Positions 27,027-36,037 of a stretch of DNA of 64,000 nt are shown here, in pieces. The position numbers and the translations under genes are program-made. Positions within the stretch are counted from its first letter, which is position 1. Every line of letters begins with the position of its first letter. The stretch is from Pseudomonas reidholzensis (GTDB lineage: Bacteria > Pseudomonadota > Gammaproteobacteria > Pseudomonadales > Pseudomonadaceae): assembly GCF_900536025.1 (NCBI RefSeq), contig NZ_UNOZ01000035.1, positions 106,190 to 170,189 of the forward strand, given 5' to 3'. The notes below the pieces were generated by a model that saw only the letters and a program-made list of their open reading frames with translations, had not been told where the DNA came from and searched no databases.

Positions 27027-28256
27027 ATGTCCGACTCCGCCCCGCAGTTGTTACGTCACCACCGTCCCTTTCTCGCCTTCTGGCTGGCCCGGGTGTTTAC
27101 CGCCAGCGGCTTCCAGATGCTCACCGTGGCCATCGGCTGGCAGCTCTATCAGCTGACCGGCAACGTGCTCGACCTGGGCCTGGTCGGCCTGGTCGAGTTC
27201 GCCCCACGGGTGCTGTTCATGCTGCACACCGGGCATGTCGCCGACCGCTATGACCGGCGCAAGGTGGCCGCCCTGTGCCAGAGCCTGCAAGCCTTGATCG
27301 CCGTGGCCCTGGTCGTTGGCAGCGCCAGCGACAGCGTCAGCCGCGAGATGATCTTCATCCTGGCGTTCCTGCTCGGTGCCACCCGCTCGTTCGAAATGCC
27401 CGCGACCCAGGCGTTGCTGCCCAACGTGGTGCCGCCAGGGCTGTTCCCGCGAGCAGTGGCGGCGTCGGCGTCGGCGACCCAGGCCGCGACCATCGTGGCC
27501 CCGGCAATCGGTGGCTTGCTCTATGCGTTCGGCAGCATCTGGGTGTACGGCCCGACCGTGGCGCTGTACGTGATCGCCTGCGCGCTGACGCTGAGCCTGG
27601 ATGCCCGCCAGCAAGTGCCGCAACGCGGCCGCGCCAGCCTCGAGTCGCTGCTGGCCGGGATCCGCTTCATCCGCAGCCGGCCGGACATCCTCGGCGCCAT
27701 CTCGCTGGACTTGTTCGCCGTGCTGCTCGGCGGCGCCACCGCGCTGCTGCCGGTGTTCGCCAAGGACATCCTGCTCACCGGTGCCTGGGGCCTGGGCCTG
27801 CTGCGGTCGGCACCGGCGGTCGGCGCGTTGCTGATGTCGGTGTGGCTGGCGCGCTTCCCGTTCGAACGCAAAGTGGGCCGGACCATGTTTACCGCGGTGG
27901 GGGTGTTCGGCGTGGCGACCATCGCCTTTGGCCTGTCGACCTCGTTCTGGTTCTCGCTGGCGGTGCTGGTGGTGCTGGGCGCGGCCGACATGATCAGCAT
28001 GGTCATCCGCAGCTCGTTCGTGCAGCTGGAGACGCCGGACGAGATGCGCGGGCGGGTGAGCGCGGTCAACGGCTTGTTCATTGGTGCTTCGAACCAGCTC
28101 GGCGAGTTCGAGTCGGGGGTGACGGCGCACTGGTTCGGTACGGTGCCGGCCGTCGTCCTCGGTGGCGTCGGTACCCTGGTGGTGACCGGGGTGTGGATAA
28201 AACTGTTCCCCACGCTGGCGGGTCGCGATCAACTGCACAGCAAGCCGGGCGGCTGA
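27027..28256 (+). CDS. MFS transporter (MFS_3 / EntS-like exporter)
   Basis: The 409-residue protein has about 12 hydrophobic segments. The loop 2-3 motif is DRYDRRKVAALCQS, and an MFS_3-type SRPDILGAISLDLFAVLLGG begins the second half. EntS-like exporters move siderophores or drugs; nothing nearby indicates a substrate. The start at 27027 (MSDSAPQLLRHHRPF) is chosen at the first methionine before the first helix; the open frame continues upstream to 26892 without a matching hydrophobic start. The gene is convergent with the GNAT gene, only 15 bp apart. Confidence 0.82.
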   Translation: MSDSAPQLLRHHRPFLAFWLARVFTASGFQMLTVAIGWQLYQLTGNVLDLGLVGLVEFAPRVLFMLHTGHVADRYDRRKVAALCQSLQALIAVALVVGSASDSVSREMIFILAFLLGATRSFEMPATQALLPNVVPPGLFPRAVAASASATQAATIVAPAIGGLLYAFGSIWVYGPTVALYVIACALTLSLDARQQVPQRGRASLESLLAGIRFIRSRPDILGAISLDLFAVLLGGATALLPVFAKDILLTGAWGLGLLRSAPAVGALLMSVWLARFPFERKVGRTMFTAVGVFGVATIAFGLSTSFWFSLAVLVVLGAADMISMVIRSSFVQLETPDEMRGRVSAVNGLFIGASNQLGEFESGVTAHWFGTVPAVVLGGVGTLVVTGVWIKLFPTLAGRDQLHSKPGG

Positions 28257-28271
28257 TCGTCGGGGGGCCGC

Positions 28272-28814
28272 CTACAAGGTCAGCGTCAGGCAGCACTCGT
28301 AGCCGCTGCGGGCGCGGTAACCCTCACCGGTGTCCTGCCAGCCAGTCGCCTGGTAGAACGCCAGGCCGGCGTGGTTTGCCCGGTCCACCGACAACTGAAG
28401 GCGGCAGACGTCTGGCCACATGGCCTGGACCAGGCCCGGCAGCGCCTGCAGGCAAGCTCGCCCCACGCCGCGGCCTTGAAACCGATGGTCGACCTGCAAG
28501 GCCGTGATCGTCGCCGCGTCAGCCGCCGCCCAGGCGGGCAGGAACGCACCACACTGAAGCAACAGGAACGCCCGTGGCACGTCGTCGAGCAACAGCGCCA
28601 CGGCGCGCCGCTGGTCGCTGTTGCAGCTCAGCAGCAGGTACAGGGCACTGGCCACGTCGCCGGCATACTGCAGCTGCTCGGGCAGCAGCTGGATAGCGCT
28701 CAGTTGAGCGCGCTGGGCCGGGTTCAGGTCTCGGTAGTCAATCAGTTGCACAGCAGTGCTCACAGGATGGCCGCCTACGGCGTGCGGCGCAGAATCTGCA
28801 GTGTATCGCGACAT
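28272..28814 (-). CDS. GNAT-family N-acetyltransferase
   Basis: The acetyl-CoA binding motif A appears as HRFQGRGVGRACLQAL, preceded by the beta-4 strand ITALQV. The fold continues to LAFYQATGWQDTGEGY. This is a single-domain GNAT protein; the acceptor is unknown. The frame is 180 residues from the ATG at 28814, but an in-frame GTG at 28763 (MSTAVQLIDYRD) may be the true start, since the first 17 residues look atypical. Confidence 0.75.
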   Translation of the reverse strand: MSRYTADSAPHAVGGHPVSTAVQLIDYRDLNPAQRAQLSAIQLLPEQLQYAGDVASALYLLLSCNSDQRRAVALLLDDVPRAFLLLQCGAFLPAWAAADAATITALQVDHRFQGRGVGRACLQALPGLVQAMWPDVCRLQLSVDRANHAGLAFYQATGWQDTGEGYRARSGYECCLTLTL

Positions 28815-28817
28815 TGA

Positions 28818-28846
28818 TTACCGCTCACCGAGCATGCTGGTATGAT
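28818..28846 (+). promoter_or_regulatory. Possible extended -10 promoter for the purine permease operon
   Basis: TGGTATGAT gives an extended -10 (TATGAT at 28841-28846), with a weak TTACCG 17 bp upstream. It lies about 105 bp before the permease ATG. The leader is long enough to carry regulation, but I see no recognisable purine riboswitch core. Confidence 0.35.
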
Positions 28847-28950
28847 GCGCGGCTTTTTTCAGCCCCACATAAACACGGCATCCGGTACGGTCTGTGCTTT
28901 GCTGATGGGGTCGATACATTCACGGCGCCGGGGGCGCCAGGGGAGCGGGC

Positions 28951-30246
28951 ATGCTGGAAAGGCTGTTTCAACTAAAAGCACACAACACCAATGTGCGCAC
29001 CGAGATACTCGCGGGCGTCACCACCTTCCTGGCCATGGCCTACATCCTGTTCGTCAACCCGAGCATCCTCGGCGAGACCGGCATGGACAAGGGCGCGATC
29101 TTCGTCGCCACCTGCCTGGCAGCAGCCATCGGCTCGGCGACCATGGGCCTGATCGCCAACTACCCGATCGCCCTGGCGCCGGGCATGGGCCTCAACGCCT
29201 TCTTCACCTACACCGTGGTCCTGCACATGGGCCACACCTGGCAGGTCGCGCTGGGCGCGGTGTTCCTGTCGGCGGTGCTGTTCTTCCTGCTGTCGATCTT
29301 CCGTATCCGCGAATGGATCGTGAACAGCATTCCGCTGCCGCTGCGCTCGGCGATTGCCGCCGGCATCGGTTTGTTCCTGGCGTTGATCGCCCTGCATAAC
29401 GCTGGCATCGTCGTCGATAACCCGGCCACCCTGGTCGGCCTTGGCGACCTCAAGAACCCGGCGCCGGTGCTGGCCACCCTGGGCTTCTTCCTGATCGTCG
29501 CCCTCGAGGCGATGAAAGTCCGTGGCGCGGTGCTGATCGGCATCCTCGCGGTGACCGTGGCCTCGATCGTGATGGGCGTGACGCCGTTCGCCGGGGTGGT
29601 GTCGATGCCGCCGTCGCTGGCGCCGACCTTCCTCCAGCTGGACATCGCCGGGGCGCTCGACGTGGGCCTGGTCAGCGTGATCTTCGCCTTCCTGTTCGTC
29701 GACCTGTTCGACAACTCCGGCACCCTCATCGGCGTCGCCAAGCGCGCCGGCCTGATGGGCAAGGACGGCCACATGCCGAAGATGGGCCGTGCGCTGATCG
29801 CCGACAGTACCGCCGCCATGGCCGGCTCGCTGCTGGGCACCTCGACCACCACCAGCTACATCGAGTCGGCCGCCGGCGTCAGCGCCGGTGGCCGCACCGG
29901 CCTGACCGCCATCGTGGTCGCGGTGCTGTTCCTCCTGGCATTGTTCTTCGCACCGCTGGCCAGCAGCGTACCGGCCTTCGCCACCGCGCCAGCGTTGCTG
30001 TTCGTCGCCGTACTGATGGCCTCGGGCCTGGCTGAAATCAACTGGGACGACGTCACCGAAGCGGCGCCGGTGGTGGTGACCGCCCTGGCCATGCCGCTGA
30101 CCTACTCGATCGCCAACGGCATCGCCTTCGGCTTTATCGCCTGGACCGCCATCAAGCTGCTCTCGGGCCGCCGCCAGGACCTCAACCCGGCGCTGGTGAT
30201 CCTCTCCATTCTGTTCGTCATCAAGCTGGGCTGGTTCAACGCATGA
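28951..30246 (+). CDS. NCS2-family purine permease (adenine/guanine/hypoxanthine type)
   Basis: The 431-residue protein belongs to the AzgA-like branch of NCS2. It has NVRTEILAGVTTFLAMAYIL, GMGLNAFFTYTVV, the NSG-containing DLFDNSGTLIGVAKRAGLM and the GTSTTTSYIESAAGV motif. These match AdeP/GhxP/PbuG purine:H+ symporters; the exact base is not determined. It starts after GGGGAGCGGGC and overlaps the trmA start by four bases, so the two are translationally coupled. Confidence 0.9.
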   Translation: MLERLFQLKAHNTNVRTEILAGVTTFLAMAYILFVNPSILGETGMDKGAIFVATCLAAAIGSATMGLIANYPIALAPGMGLNAFFTYTVVLHMGHTWQVALGAVFLSAVLFFLLSIFRIREWIVNSIPLPLRSAIAAGIGLFLALIALHNAGIVVDNPATLVGLGDLKNPAPVLATLGFFLIVALEAMKVRGAVLIGILAVTVASIVMGVTPFAGVVSMPPSLAPTFLQLDIAGALDVGLVSVIFAFLFVDLFDNSGTLIGVAKRAGLMGKDGHMPKMGRALIADSTAAMAGSLLGTSTTTSYIESAAGVSAGGRTGLTAIVVAVLFLLALFFAPLASSVPAFATAPALLFVAVLMASGLAEINWDDVTEAAPVVVTALAMPLTYSIANGIAFGFIAWTAIKLLSGRRQDLNPALVILSILFVIKLGWFNA

Positions 30247-31328
30247 GTGCTGTCTTCGATCCGTCTGCCTACCAAAGCCTGCTGGCGCCCAAAGTCGAGC
30301 GCCTGCGCGACCTGCTGGCGCCGTTCGATGCGCCGCAGCCGGCGGTATTCGACTCGCCGCGCGAGCATTATCGGCTGCGCGCCGAGTTCCGCCTGTGGCG
30401 CGAGGAGGGCCAGCGCCATTACGCGATGTTCGCCCCCGGCGAGAAGCACAAGGCGATCCTGATCGACGACTTCCCGATCGCCAGCGAGCGCATCAATGTG
30501 CTGATGCCGCGCCTGAAAGCCGCCTGGCAGGCCAGCGAAGCACTCAGCAACCGGCTGTTCCAGGTGGAGTTCCTCACCACCCTGGCGGGCGATGCGATGG
30601 TCACCCTGTGCTACCACCGCCCACTCGATGAAGCCTGGGAGAGCGCCGCACGGCAACTGGCCGAAGACCTCGGTGTGAGCCTGATCGGCCGCTCCAAGGG
30701 CAAGCGTCTGGTGATTGGCCGCGACTATGCGGTAGAGAAACTCGACGTCGCCGGGCGCACCTTCAGCTACCGCCAACCCGAGGGCGCCTTCACCCAGCCC
30801 AACGGCATGGTCAACCAGAAGATGCTCAACTGGGCCTTCGAGGCCATCGGCGAACGCGACGATGACCTGCTCGAGCTGTACTGCGGCAACGGCAACTTCA
30901 CTCTGCCGCTGGCCACCCGCGTGCGTCAGGTGCTGGCCACCGAGATCAGCAAGACCTCGGTCAACGCCGCGCTGCACAACCTCGACGAGAACGGCGTGGA
31001 CAACGTGCGCCTGGTACGCCTGTCGGCCGAAGAGCTGACCCAGGCGCTGAACGAGGTTCGCCCGTTCCGTCGCCTCGAAGGCATCGACCTGAAAAGCTAC
31101 GATTTCGGCACGGTGTTCGTCGACCCGCCGCGCGCCGGCATGGACCCGGACACGTGCGAGCTGACCCGACGCTTCGAGCGCATCCTGTACATCTCGTGCA
31201 ACCCGGAAACCCTGGCGGCCAACATCGCCCAGCTGCACGACACCCACCGGATCGAACGCTGCGCATTGTTCGACCAGTTCCCCTACACCCATCACATGGA
31301 AAGCGGGGTGTTGCTGGTCCGCCGCTGA
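30243..31328 (+). CDS. trmA: tRNA (uracil-5-)-methyltransferase TrmA
   Basis: The 361-residue protein makes m5U54 in the T-loop of tRNA. It has the SAM-binding LLELYCGNGNFTLPLA, the DPPRAGMDP motif, the nucleophilic cysteine Cys319 in ISCNPETLA, and the general-base Glu353 in HHMESGVLL. Its ATG overlaps the permease stop (ATGA). It is followed by a REP hairpin that also ends the convergent pcaHG operon. Confidence 0.96.
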   Translation: MSAVFDPSAYQSLLAPKVERLRDLLAPFDAPQPAVFDSPREHYRLRAEFRLWREEGQRHYAMFAPGEKHKAILIDDFPIASERINVLMPRLKAAWQASEALSNRLFQVEFLTTLAGDAMVTLCYHRPLDEAWESAARQLAEDLGVSLIGRSKGKRLVIGRDYAVEKLDVAGRTFSYRQPEGAFTQPNGMVNQKMLNWAFEAIGERDDDLLELYCGNGNFTLPLATRVRQVLATEISKTSVNAALHNLDENGVDNVRLVRLSAEELTQALNEVRPFRRLEGIDLKSYDFGTVFVDPPRAGMDPDTCELTRRFERILYISCNPETLAANIAQLHDTHRIERCALFDQFPYTHHMESGVLLVRR

Positions 31329-31343
31329 CCCGTCTGGGTCAGA

Positions 31344-31464
31344 CAAAAAAACAGGGCCTTCGCGGCGTTCTTTTCGCGGGTAAACCCGCTCCCACAGGGT
31401 CCGATGGAGATCCTGTGGGAGCGGGTTCACCCGCGAAAAGAACGCCTCGAAAGGCCCTGTTTTC
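31344..31464. repeat. Nested REP inverted repeat / bidirectional terminator
   Basis: The outer arms AAAACAGGGCCTT and AAGGCCCTGTTTT enclose a REP pair, TTTTCGCGGGTAAACCCGCT and its near-complement AGCGGGTTCACCCGCGAAAA, with a CCCACAGG / CCTGTGGG centre. It lies between convergent trmA and pcaG and can terminate both. Confidence 0.88.
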
Positions 31465-31476
31465 GTTTACCTCAGA

Positions 31477-32082
31477 TCAGAAGTCGAAGAACACCGTCTC
31501 GCCTTCGCCCTGAATACGCATGTCGAAGCGATACGCCGTCTTGCCGTCCACTTCGCAGCGCTTGGCAATCAACGTCTCGCGGCGTTGCGGCTGCTCGATC
31601 AGGTTGAGCACCGGGCACTTGGCGTTGGCCTCGGCCTCGTCATCGAAGTACAGCCGCGTGTGCAGCTGGATGTTGATGCCCCGGGCGAACAGGCTGATGT
31701 TGATGTGCGGCGCCATCGGCACGCCCGCGGCGTTGTTCACCACACCCGGCTTGACCGTGTGCAGGGTCCAGTCACCGGAGTCGAAGGTGGTGGCGGTGCG
31801 ACCAAAGCTGTTGAAGGCGTTTTCCAGGTTGTAGTCATCCTGGTACTCGCCGTTGGCGTCGGCCTGCCAGATTTCCAGGAACGAGTCGCGCACCAGGTGG
31901 CCGTTACCGTCGTAGACCTGGCCCAGCAACAGGATGTGCTCGCCGGCGGCTTCAGGGCGGGCCAGGCGGTTCCAGATTTCCTGGTCACGGGTCGGGTTGC
32001 CGGCCGCTTCCAGGGCCAGGCCGATGTGGACGTAGGGGCCGGCGGTCTGCGAGGGGGTTTCCGGCAGCAGTTCGATTGGCAT
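31477..32082 (-). CDS. pcaG: Protocatechuate 3,4-dioxygenase alpha subunit
   Basis: The 201-residue alpha subunit begins MPIELLPETPSQTAGPYVHI. It has the intradiol dioxygenase core DSFLEIWQADANGEYQ and PHINISLFARG. With PcaH it cleaves protocatechuate to 3-carboxy-cis,cis-muconate in the beta-ketoadipate pathway. As expected for the alpha chain, it lacks the full iron ligand set. It starts 11 bp after the pcaH stop codon. Confidence 0.97.
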   Translation of the reverse strand: MPIELLPETPSQTAGPYVHIGLALEAAGNPTRDQEIWNRLARPEAAGEHILLLGQVYDGNGHLVRDSFLEIWQADANGEYQDDYNLENAFNSFGRTATTFDSGDWTLHTVKPGVVNNAAGVPMAPHINISLFARGINIQLHTRLYFDDEAEANAKCPVLNLIEQPQRRETLIAKRCEVDGKTAYRFDMRIQGEGETVFFDF

Positions 32083-32093
32083 GACGGCGCTCC

Positions 32094-32813
32094 TCAGCGG
32101 TTTTCGAAGTGGGTCTGGCGCTGGCCGCGCAGGACGATATCAAAGCGGTAGGCCAGGCAGTCCATCGGGTTGGCGTTGCTCATGTCGAGCTTGGCGATCA
32201 ACTGCTGTACCGCTTGCGGGTTGGCGATCGACTTGACGATCGGGCACAGCGGGATCAGCGGGTCACCCTCGAAGTACAGCTGGGTGATCAGCTTGGTCGA
32301 GATCGACGGGCCACTGACCGAGAAGTGGATGTGCGCCGGACGCCAGTCGTTGGGGCCGTTGCGCCATGGGTACGGGCCTGGCTTGATGGTGCGGAAGCTG
32401 TAGTAGCCGTCGCTGTCGGTCAGGGCACGACCGACGCCACCGAAGTTCGGGTCCAGCGGGGCCAGGTAGCGGTCGTTCTTGTGCCGGTAGCGGCCACCGG
32501 CATTGGCCTGCCACATTTCCACCAGGGTGTTCGGCACAGGCTTGCCGTACTGGTCGATGACGCGGCCGGCAACGATGATGCGCTCGCCGATCGGCAGGCC
32601 ACCGTTGTCGAAGTTCAGCAGCAGGTCGTTGTCGTGCTGACCAAAGCGCAAGTGGGTGAAGTCCGGACCGGTGCTCTCGCTGATCGACTGCGGAATGCTC
32701 ACCAGCGCCTGGCGCGGCGAGCGGGCAATCGAGGTCTTGTAGTCAGGGGTAAAGGCTTTCGGGTGCCAGTTGCGATCACGGATCACGAAGCGGCTGTTGT
32801 CCTGAGCGGGCAT
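32094..32813 (-). CDS. pcaH: Protocatechuate 3,4-dioxygenase beta subunit
   Basis: The 239-residue beta subunit binds the catalytic ferric iron. Ligand motifs are visible: LVEMWQANAGGRYRHKND (first Tyr), DGYYSFRTIKPG (second Tyr) and DWRPAHIHFSV (two His). The conserved GPYPWRNGPNDWRPAH stretch is complete. It is first in the pcaHG operon and has a palindromic PcaQ-type operator about 100 bp upstream. Confidence 0.97.
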   Translation of the reverse strand: MPAQDNSRFVIRDRNWHPKAFTPDYKTSIARSPRQALVSIPQSISESTGPDFTHLRFGQHDNDLLLNFDNGGLPIGERIIVAGRVIDQYGKPVPNTLVEMWQANAGGRYRHKNDRYLAPLDPNFGGVGRALTDSDGYYSFRTIKPGPYPWRNGPNDWRPAHIHFSVSGPSISTKLITQLYFEGDPLIPLCPIVKSIANPQAVQQLIAKLDMSNANPMDCLAYRFDIVLRGQRQTHFENR

Positions 32814-32913
32814 GCCGTTTTCCTCTTATTGGAATGTTCAAACGCCTGGGCGTGGCAGGCGGACTTACAGTTTCCGACAGGTCGGGCGTGATGAATACTG
32901 AAATCAGCGGTCT

Positions 32914-32939
32914 CAGGCATAACCGTTTGGTTATGCCTG
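32914..32939. promoter_or_regulatory. PcaQ-type operator upstream of pcaHG
   Basis: CAGGCATAACC and GGTTATGCCTG are perfect 11-bp arms around GTTT. The core ATAACC-N4-GGTTAT matches the PcaQ binding motif ATAACC-N4-GGTTAA described in rhizobia, apart from the last base. PcaQ is the LysR activator of protocatechuate genes. The site is placed to act on pcaHG and possibly on the divergent metallopeptidase gene. Confidence 0.7.
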
Positions 32940-33013
32940 TTTGCATCGGCTTACAGAGCGGTCGTCACTGAACTAACCTTTGTCTTCATGTTTCAAGGTC
33001 TGGAGAGCACATC

Positions 33014-33901
33014 ATGGAATGGCGAAAAGGCCGACGTAGCGACAATGTCGTCGATGCCCGTGGCGGGGGCGGTGGTGGGGGTGGCATGCGCTTCGGCGGT
33101 GGCAAGGGCCTTGGGCTCGGCGCCATTCTGGTGATCGTCGGCATTGGTTGGCTGACCGGCCAGGACCCGATGCAGATCCTCGGCCAGCTCGCCGGCCAGA
33201 TGGAACAGCAGCAAACCGCCCCGGCCGGCATCGAAAGCAAGGCGCCGCCCGCCAACGACGAGCAGGCCGCGTTCGTCGCCTCGATCCTCGGTGACACCGA
33301 AGACACCTGGAAGGCGCTGTTCGCCCAGGCCGGCAAGCAGTACCGCGATCCCAAGCTGGTGCTGTTCAGCGGCCAGGTCAGTTCCGCCTGCGGCTTTGCC
33401 TCGTCGGCGGTCGGGCCGTTCTACTGCCCGGGCGACCAGCGGGTGTACCTGGACATGAGCTTCTTCCGCGAAATGGAAACCCGCTTCGCCGCTGCCGGCG
33501 ACTTCGCCCAGGCCTATGTGATCGCCCACGAGATCGGCCACCACGTGCAGACCCTGCTCGGGGTGTCTGAACAGGTCCAGGCCGCCCGCCAGCGCGGCCA
33601 GAAAATGGAAGGCGACAATGGCTTGCTGGTGCGCCAGGAGCTGCAGGCCGACTGCTTCGCCGGGGTCTGGGCCTATCAGGCACAGAAGCGCCTGAACTGG
33701 CTGGAGCCGGGCGACATCGAGGAGGCCTTGAATGCCGCCAATGCGATTGGCGATGACCGCCTGCAGCAGCAAGGCCAGGGCCGCGTGGTCCCGGACTCGT
33801 TCACCCATGGCACCTCGGCGCAGCGGGTGCGCTGGTTCAAGGCCGGGTTCGGCAATGGCGATGTGAACCGCTGCGATACCTTCAACGCACGCACCCTGTG
33901 A
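33014..33901 (+). CDS. YpfJ-family neutral zinc metallopeptidase
   Basis: The 295-residue protein has a Gly-rich segment (residues 17-24), one transmembrane helix near LGLGAILVIVGIGWL, and a zinc-binding HEIGHH motif with His172, Glu173 and His176. Downstream ELQADCFAGVWA supplies the probable third ligand Glu. This matches the YpfJ/DUF-type neutral zinc metallopeptidase family, membrane-anchored with the catalytic part outside. Substrates are unknown. It is divergent from pcaHG and precedes mcpS on the same strand. Confidence 0.9.
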   Translation: MEWRKGRRSDNVVDARGGGGGGGGMRFGGGKGLGLGAILVIVGIGWLTGQDPMQILGQLAGQMEQQQTAPAGIESKAPPANDEQAAFVASILGDTEDTWKALFAQAGKQYRDPKLVLFSGQVSSACGFASSAVGPFYCPGDQRVYLDMSFFREMETRFAAAGDFAQAYVIAHEIGHHVQTLLGVSEQVQAARQRGQKMEGDNGLLVRQELQADCFAGVWAYQAQKRLNWLEPGDIEEALNAANAIGDDRLQQQGQGRVVPDSFTHGTSAQRVRWFKAGFGNGDVNRCDTFNARTL

Positions 33902-33985
33902 ACCTCTCGGGGCCGCCTTGCGGCCCTGGCGTTTGCTGAAAAAACGCCGTTTATCATACGGTTACAAATCTCCAGAAAAAGCGTT

Positions 33986-34011
33986 TCAGCTCACGGCCAA
34001 CTGGCCGATAA
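33986..34011 (+). promoter_or_regulatory. FliA (sigma-28) type promoter for mcpS
   Basis: TCAGC-N13-GCCGATAA is seen 87 bp upstream of the chemoreceptor ATG. GCCGATAA is the sigma-28 -10 element, and TCAGC is one base from the Pseudomonas -35 form TCAAG with the same 13-bp spacing. Confidence 0.7.
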
Positions 34012-34097
34012 CTCCTGCACGAATCAGCGGGCACTCAGGAAGAATAACGCCCAGCGATTGCGATCAAGTGAGCGAAATCAATTTCTGGAGAGCGTGC

Positions 34098-36017
34098 ATG
34101 AACAGCTGGTTTGCCAACATCAGCGTCAACCTCAAACTGGGCCTGGGCTTCGGCCTGGTCCTGCTTCTGACCGGCCTGCTGGCCCTGACCGGCTGGACCA
34201 GCCTGGGCAGCCTGATCGACCGCAGCAACTGGATGGGCGACATCGGTCAGCTCAACAACGACCTGACCAACCTGCGCGTGGCGCGCCTGCAGTACATGCT
34301 GGCCAACGGCGACGACAGCGCCGCCGCCAACACCCAGGCCAAGCTGGATGCCTTCAGTGCCCAGCAGCAGCATTTGGCGAGCACCTTCAAGAGCCCGGAC
34401 AACGTCAAGCTGCTCAATGAGCTCGGTGGCATCATCAGCGACTACAAACAGTCGCTGACCAAGATGCGTGCGGGCTACAAGACCACCCTGGCCAACCGCG
34501 AGAACATGAACGTGACCGCCGCCAGGGCCGACGAGATCCTCGACGCGATCAGCCGCGACGTGCTCGCCCAGGCCGAGGTCGACAGCGTGCGCCTGACCCA
34601 GTACCAGGCCATCAGCAAAGCCCGCCAGCAACTGCTCCAGGTGCGCGTCGACGTGCGCGGCTACATTGCCGACAACAGTGCCACCAGCGAGCAGGCCGCA
34701 TTGCGTCAGCTCGATGCCGCACTGCTCGAAGTCGACAACCTCAAGCGTCAGTTGCCCAACGAAAGCGCGCGCCTGCAGCAGTTCGACCAGAGCGTGCAGG
34801 CCTACCGTGACGCTGTGCGGGCGTTCCGCGATGCGACGGCAGCGATCGCCGTGGCCCGTGCCGAGATGACCGTGCAAGGCGCCGACATCGTCAAGCGCAG
34901 CGACGCGCTGTACAAGATCCAGATCGAGCGCCGCGACATCGAAAGCGCCCAGGCGCGCAGCCTGCAGATGATCTCTACCCTGCTGGCACTGCTGGTCGGC
35001 GTGTTTGCCGCGGTGATCATCACCCGCCAGATCACCCGCCCGCTGCGCGAGACCATGACCGCCGTCGAACGCATCGCCGCCGGCGACCTCACCCACGACC
35101 TGCGCGTCACCCGTCGCGACGAGCTGGGGGTGCTGCAACAGAGCATTGGCCGCATGGGCACGACTCTGCGTGAGCTGATCAGTGGTATTCGTGACGGCGT
35201 CACGCAGATCGCCAGCGCGGCTGAAGAGCTGTCGGCGGTCACCGAGCAGACCAGCGCCGGTGCCAACAGCCAGAAGGTCGAGACTGACCAGGTGGCGACC
35301 GCGATGCACGAGATGGCCGCGACCGTTCAGGAAGTGGCGCGTAATGCCGAGCAAGCCTCGCATGCCGCGACCGGCGCCGACGACGAAGCGCGTGCGGGTG
35401 ATCGGGTGGTCGGTGAGGCGATCAGCCAGATCGAGCGCCTGGCCGAGGAAGTCCAGCGTTCGACCGAAGCGATGAACCTGCTGCAGCAGGAAAGCCAGAA
35501 GATCGGCAGCGTCATGGACGTGATCAAGTCGGTGGCCGAGCAGACCAACCTGCTGGCGCTGAACGCCGCCATCGAAGCGGCCCGGGCCGGTGAAGCCGGG
35601 CGTGGTTTCGCCGTGGTTGCCGACGAAGTGCGCGGCCTGGCCCAGCGCACGCAGAAGTCCACCGAAGAGATCGAAGTGCTGGTCGCCGGCCTGCAGCACG
35701 GCACCCAGCAGGTGGCCAATGCCATGCTCGGCAGCAGCAGCCTGACCCAGAGCAGCGTCGAACTGGCGCGCAAGGCCGGTGGCTCGCTGGAGAACATCAC
35801 CCGGACGGTGTCGAACATCCAGTCGATGAACCAGCAGATTGCGGCGGCGGCGGAGCAGCAGAGCGCCGTGGCTGAAGAGATCAGCCGGAGCATTCTGAAT
35901 GTGCGGGATGTGTCCGAACAGACCGCGGCGGCCAGTGACGAGACCGCGGCGTCCAGCGTGGAGCTGGCGCGGCTGGGTGGTCATCTGCAGATGCTGGTCA
36001 GCCAGTTCCGCGTCTGA
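34098..36017 (+). CDS. mcpS: Methyl-accepting chemotaxis protein, McpS-like (HBM sensor domain)
   Basis: The 639-residue receptor has TM1 at residues 12-32, a large all-helical periplasmic domain of about 250 residues, TM2 near MISTLLALLVGVFAAVIIT, a HAMP domain and a cytoplasmic signalling tip with EQTNLLALNAAIEAARAGE (quoted in part). The helical bimodular periplasmic domain, the length and the pcaHG neighbourhood fit McpS of P. putida, which senses TCA-cycle acids such as malate and succinate. The McpQ-type citrate receptor is an alternative. No C-terminal CheR-tether pentapeptide is present. The start at 34098 follows CTGGAGAG. Confidence 0.88.
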   Translation: MNSWFANISVNLKLGLGFGLVLLLTGLLALTGWTSLGSLIDRSNWMGDIGQLNNDLTNLRVARLQYMLANGDDSAAANTQAKLDAFSAQQQHLASTFKSPDNVKLLNELGGIISDYKQSLTKMRAGYKTTLANRENMNVTAARADEILDAISRDVLAQAEVDSVRLTQYQAISKARQQLLQVRVDVRGYIADNSATSEQAALRQLDAALLEVDNLKRQLPNESARLQQFDQSVQAYRDAVRAFRDATAAIAVARAEMTVQGADIVKRSDALYKIQIERRDIESAQARSLQMISTLLALLVGVFAAVIITRQITRPLRETMTAVERIAAGDLTHDLRVTRRDELGVLQQSIGRMGTTLRELISGIRDGVTQIASAAEELSAVTEQTSAGANSQKVETDQVATAMHEMAATVQEVARNAEQASHAATGADDEARAGDRVVGEAISQIERLAEEVQRSTEAMNLLQQESQKIGSVMDVIKSVAEQTNLLALNAAIEAARAGEAGRGFAVVADEVRGLAQRTQKSTEEIEVLVAGLQHGTQQVANAMLGSSSLTQSSVELARKAGGSLENITRTVSNIQSMNQQIAAAAEQQSAVAEEISRSILNVRDVSEQTAAASDETAASSVELARLGGHLQMLVSQFRV

Positions 36018-36037
36018 CCCGAACAGGCAGCGTTCTT

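Noticed and set aside
28859..28950. Possible purine riboswitch before the NCS2 permease
   Set aside because: The leader lacks the conserved three-way-junction bases of the purine aptamer and is GC-rich with no matching P1 stem.
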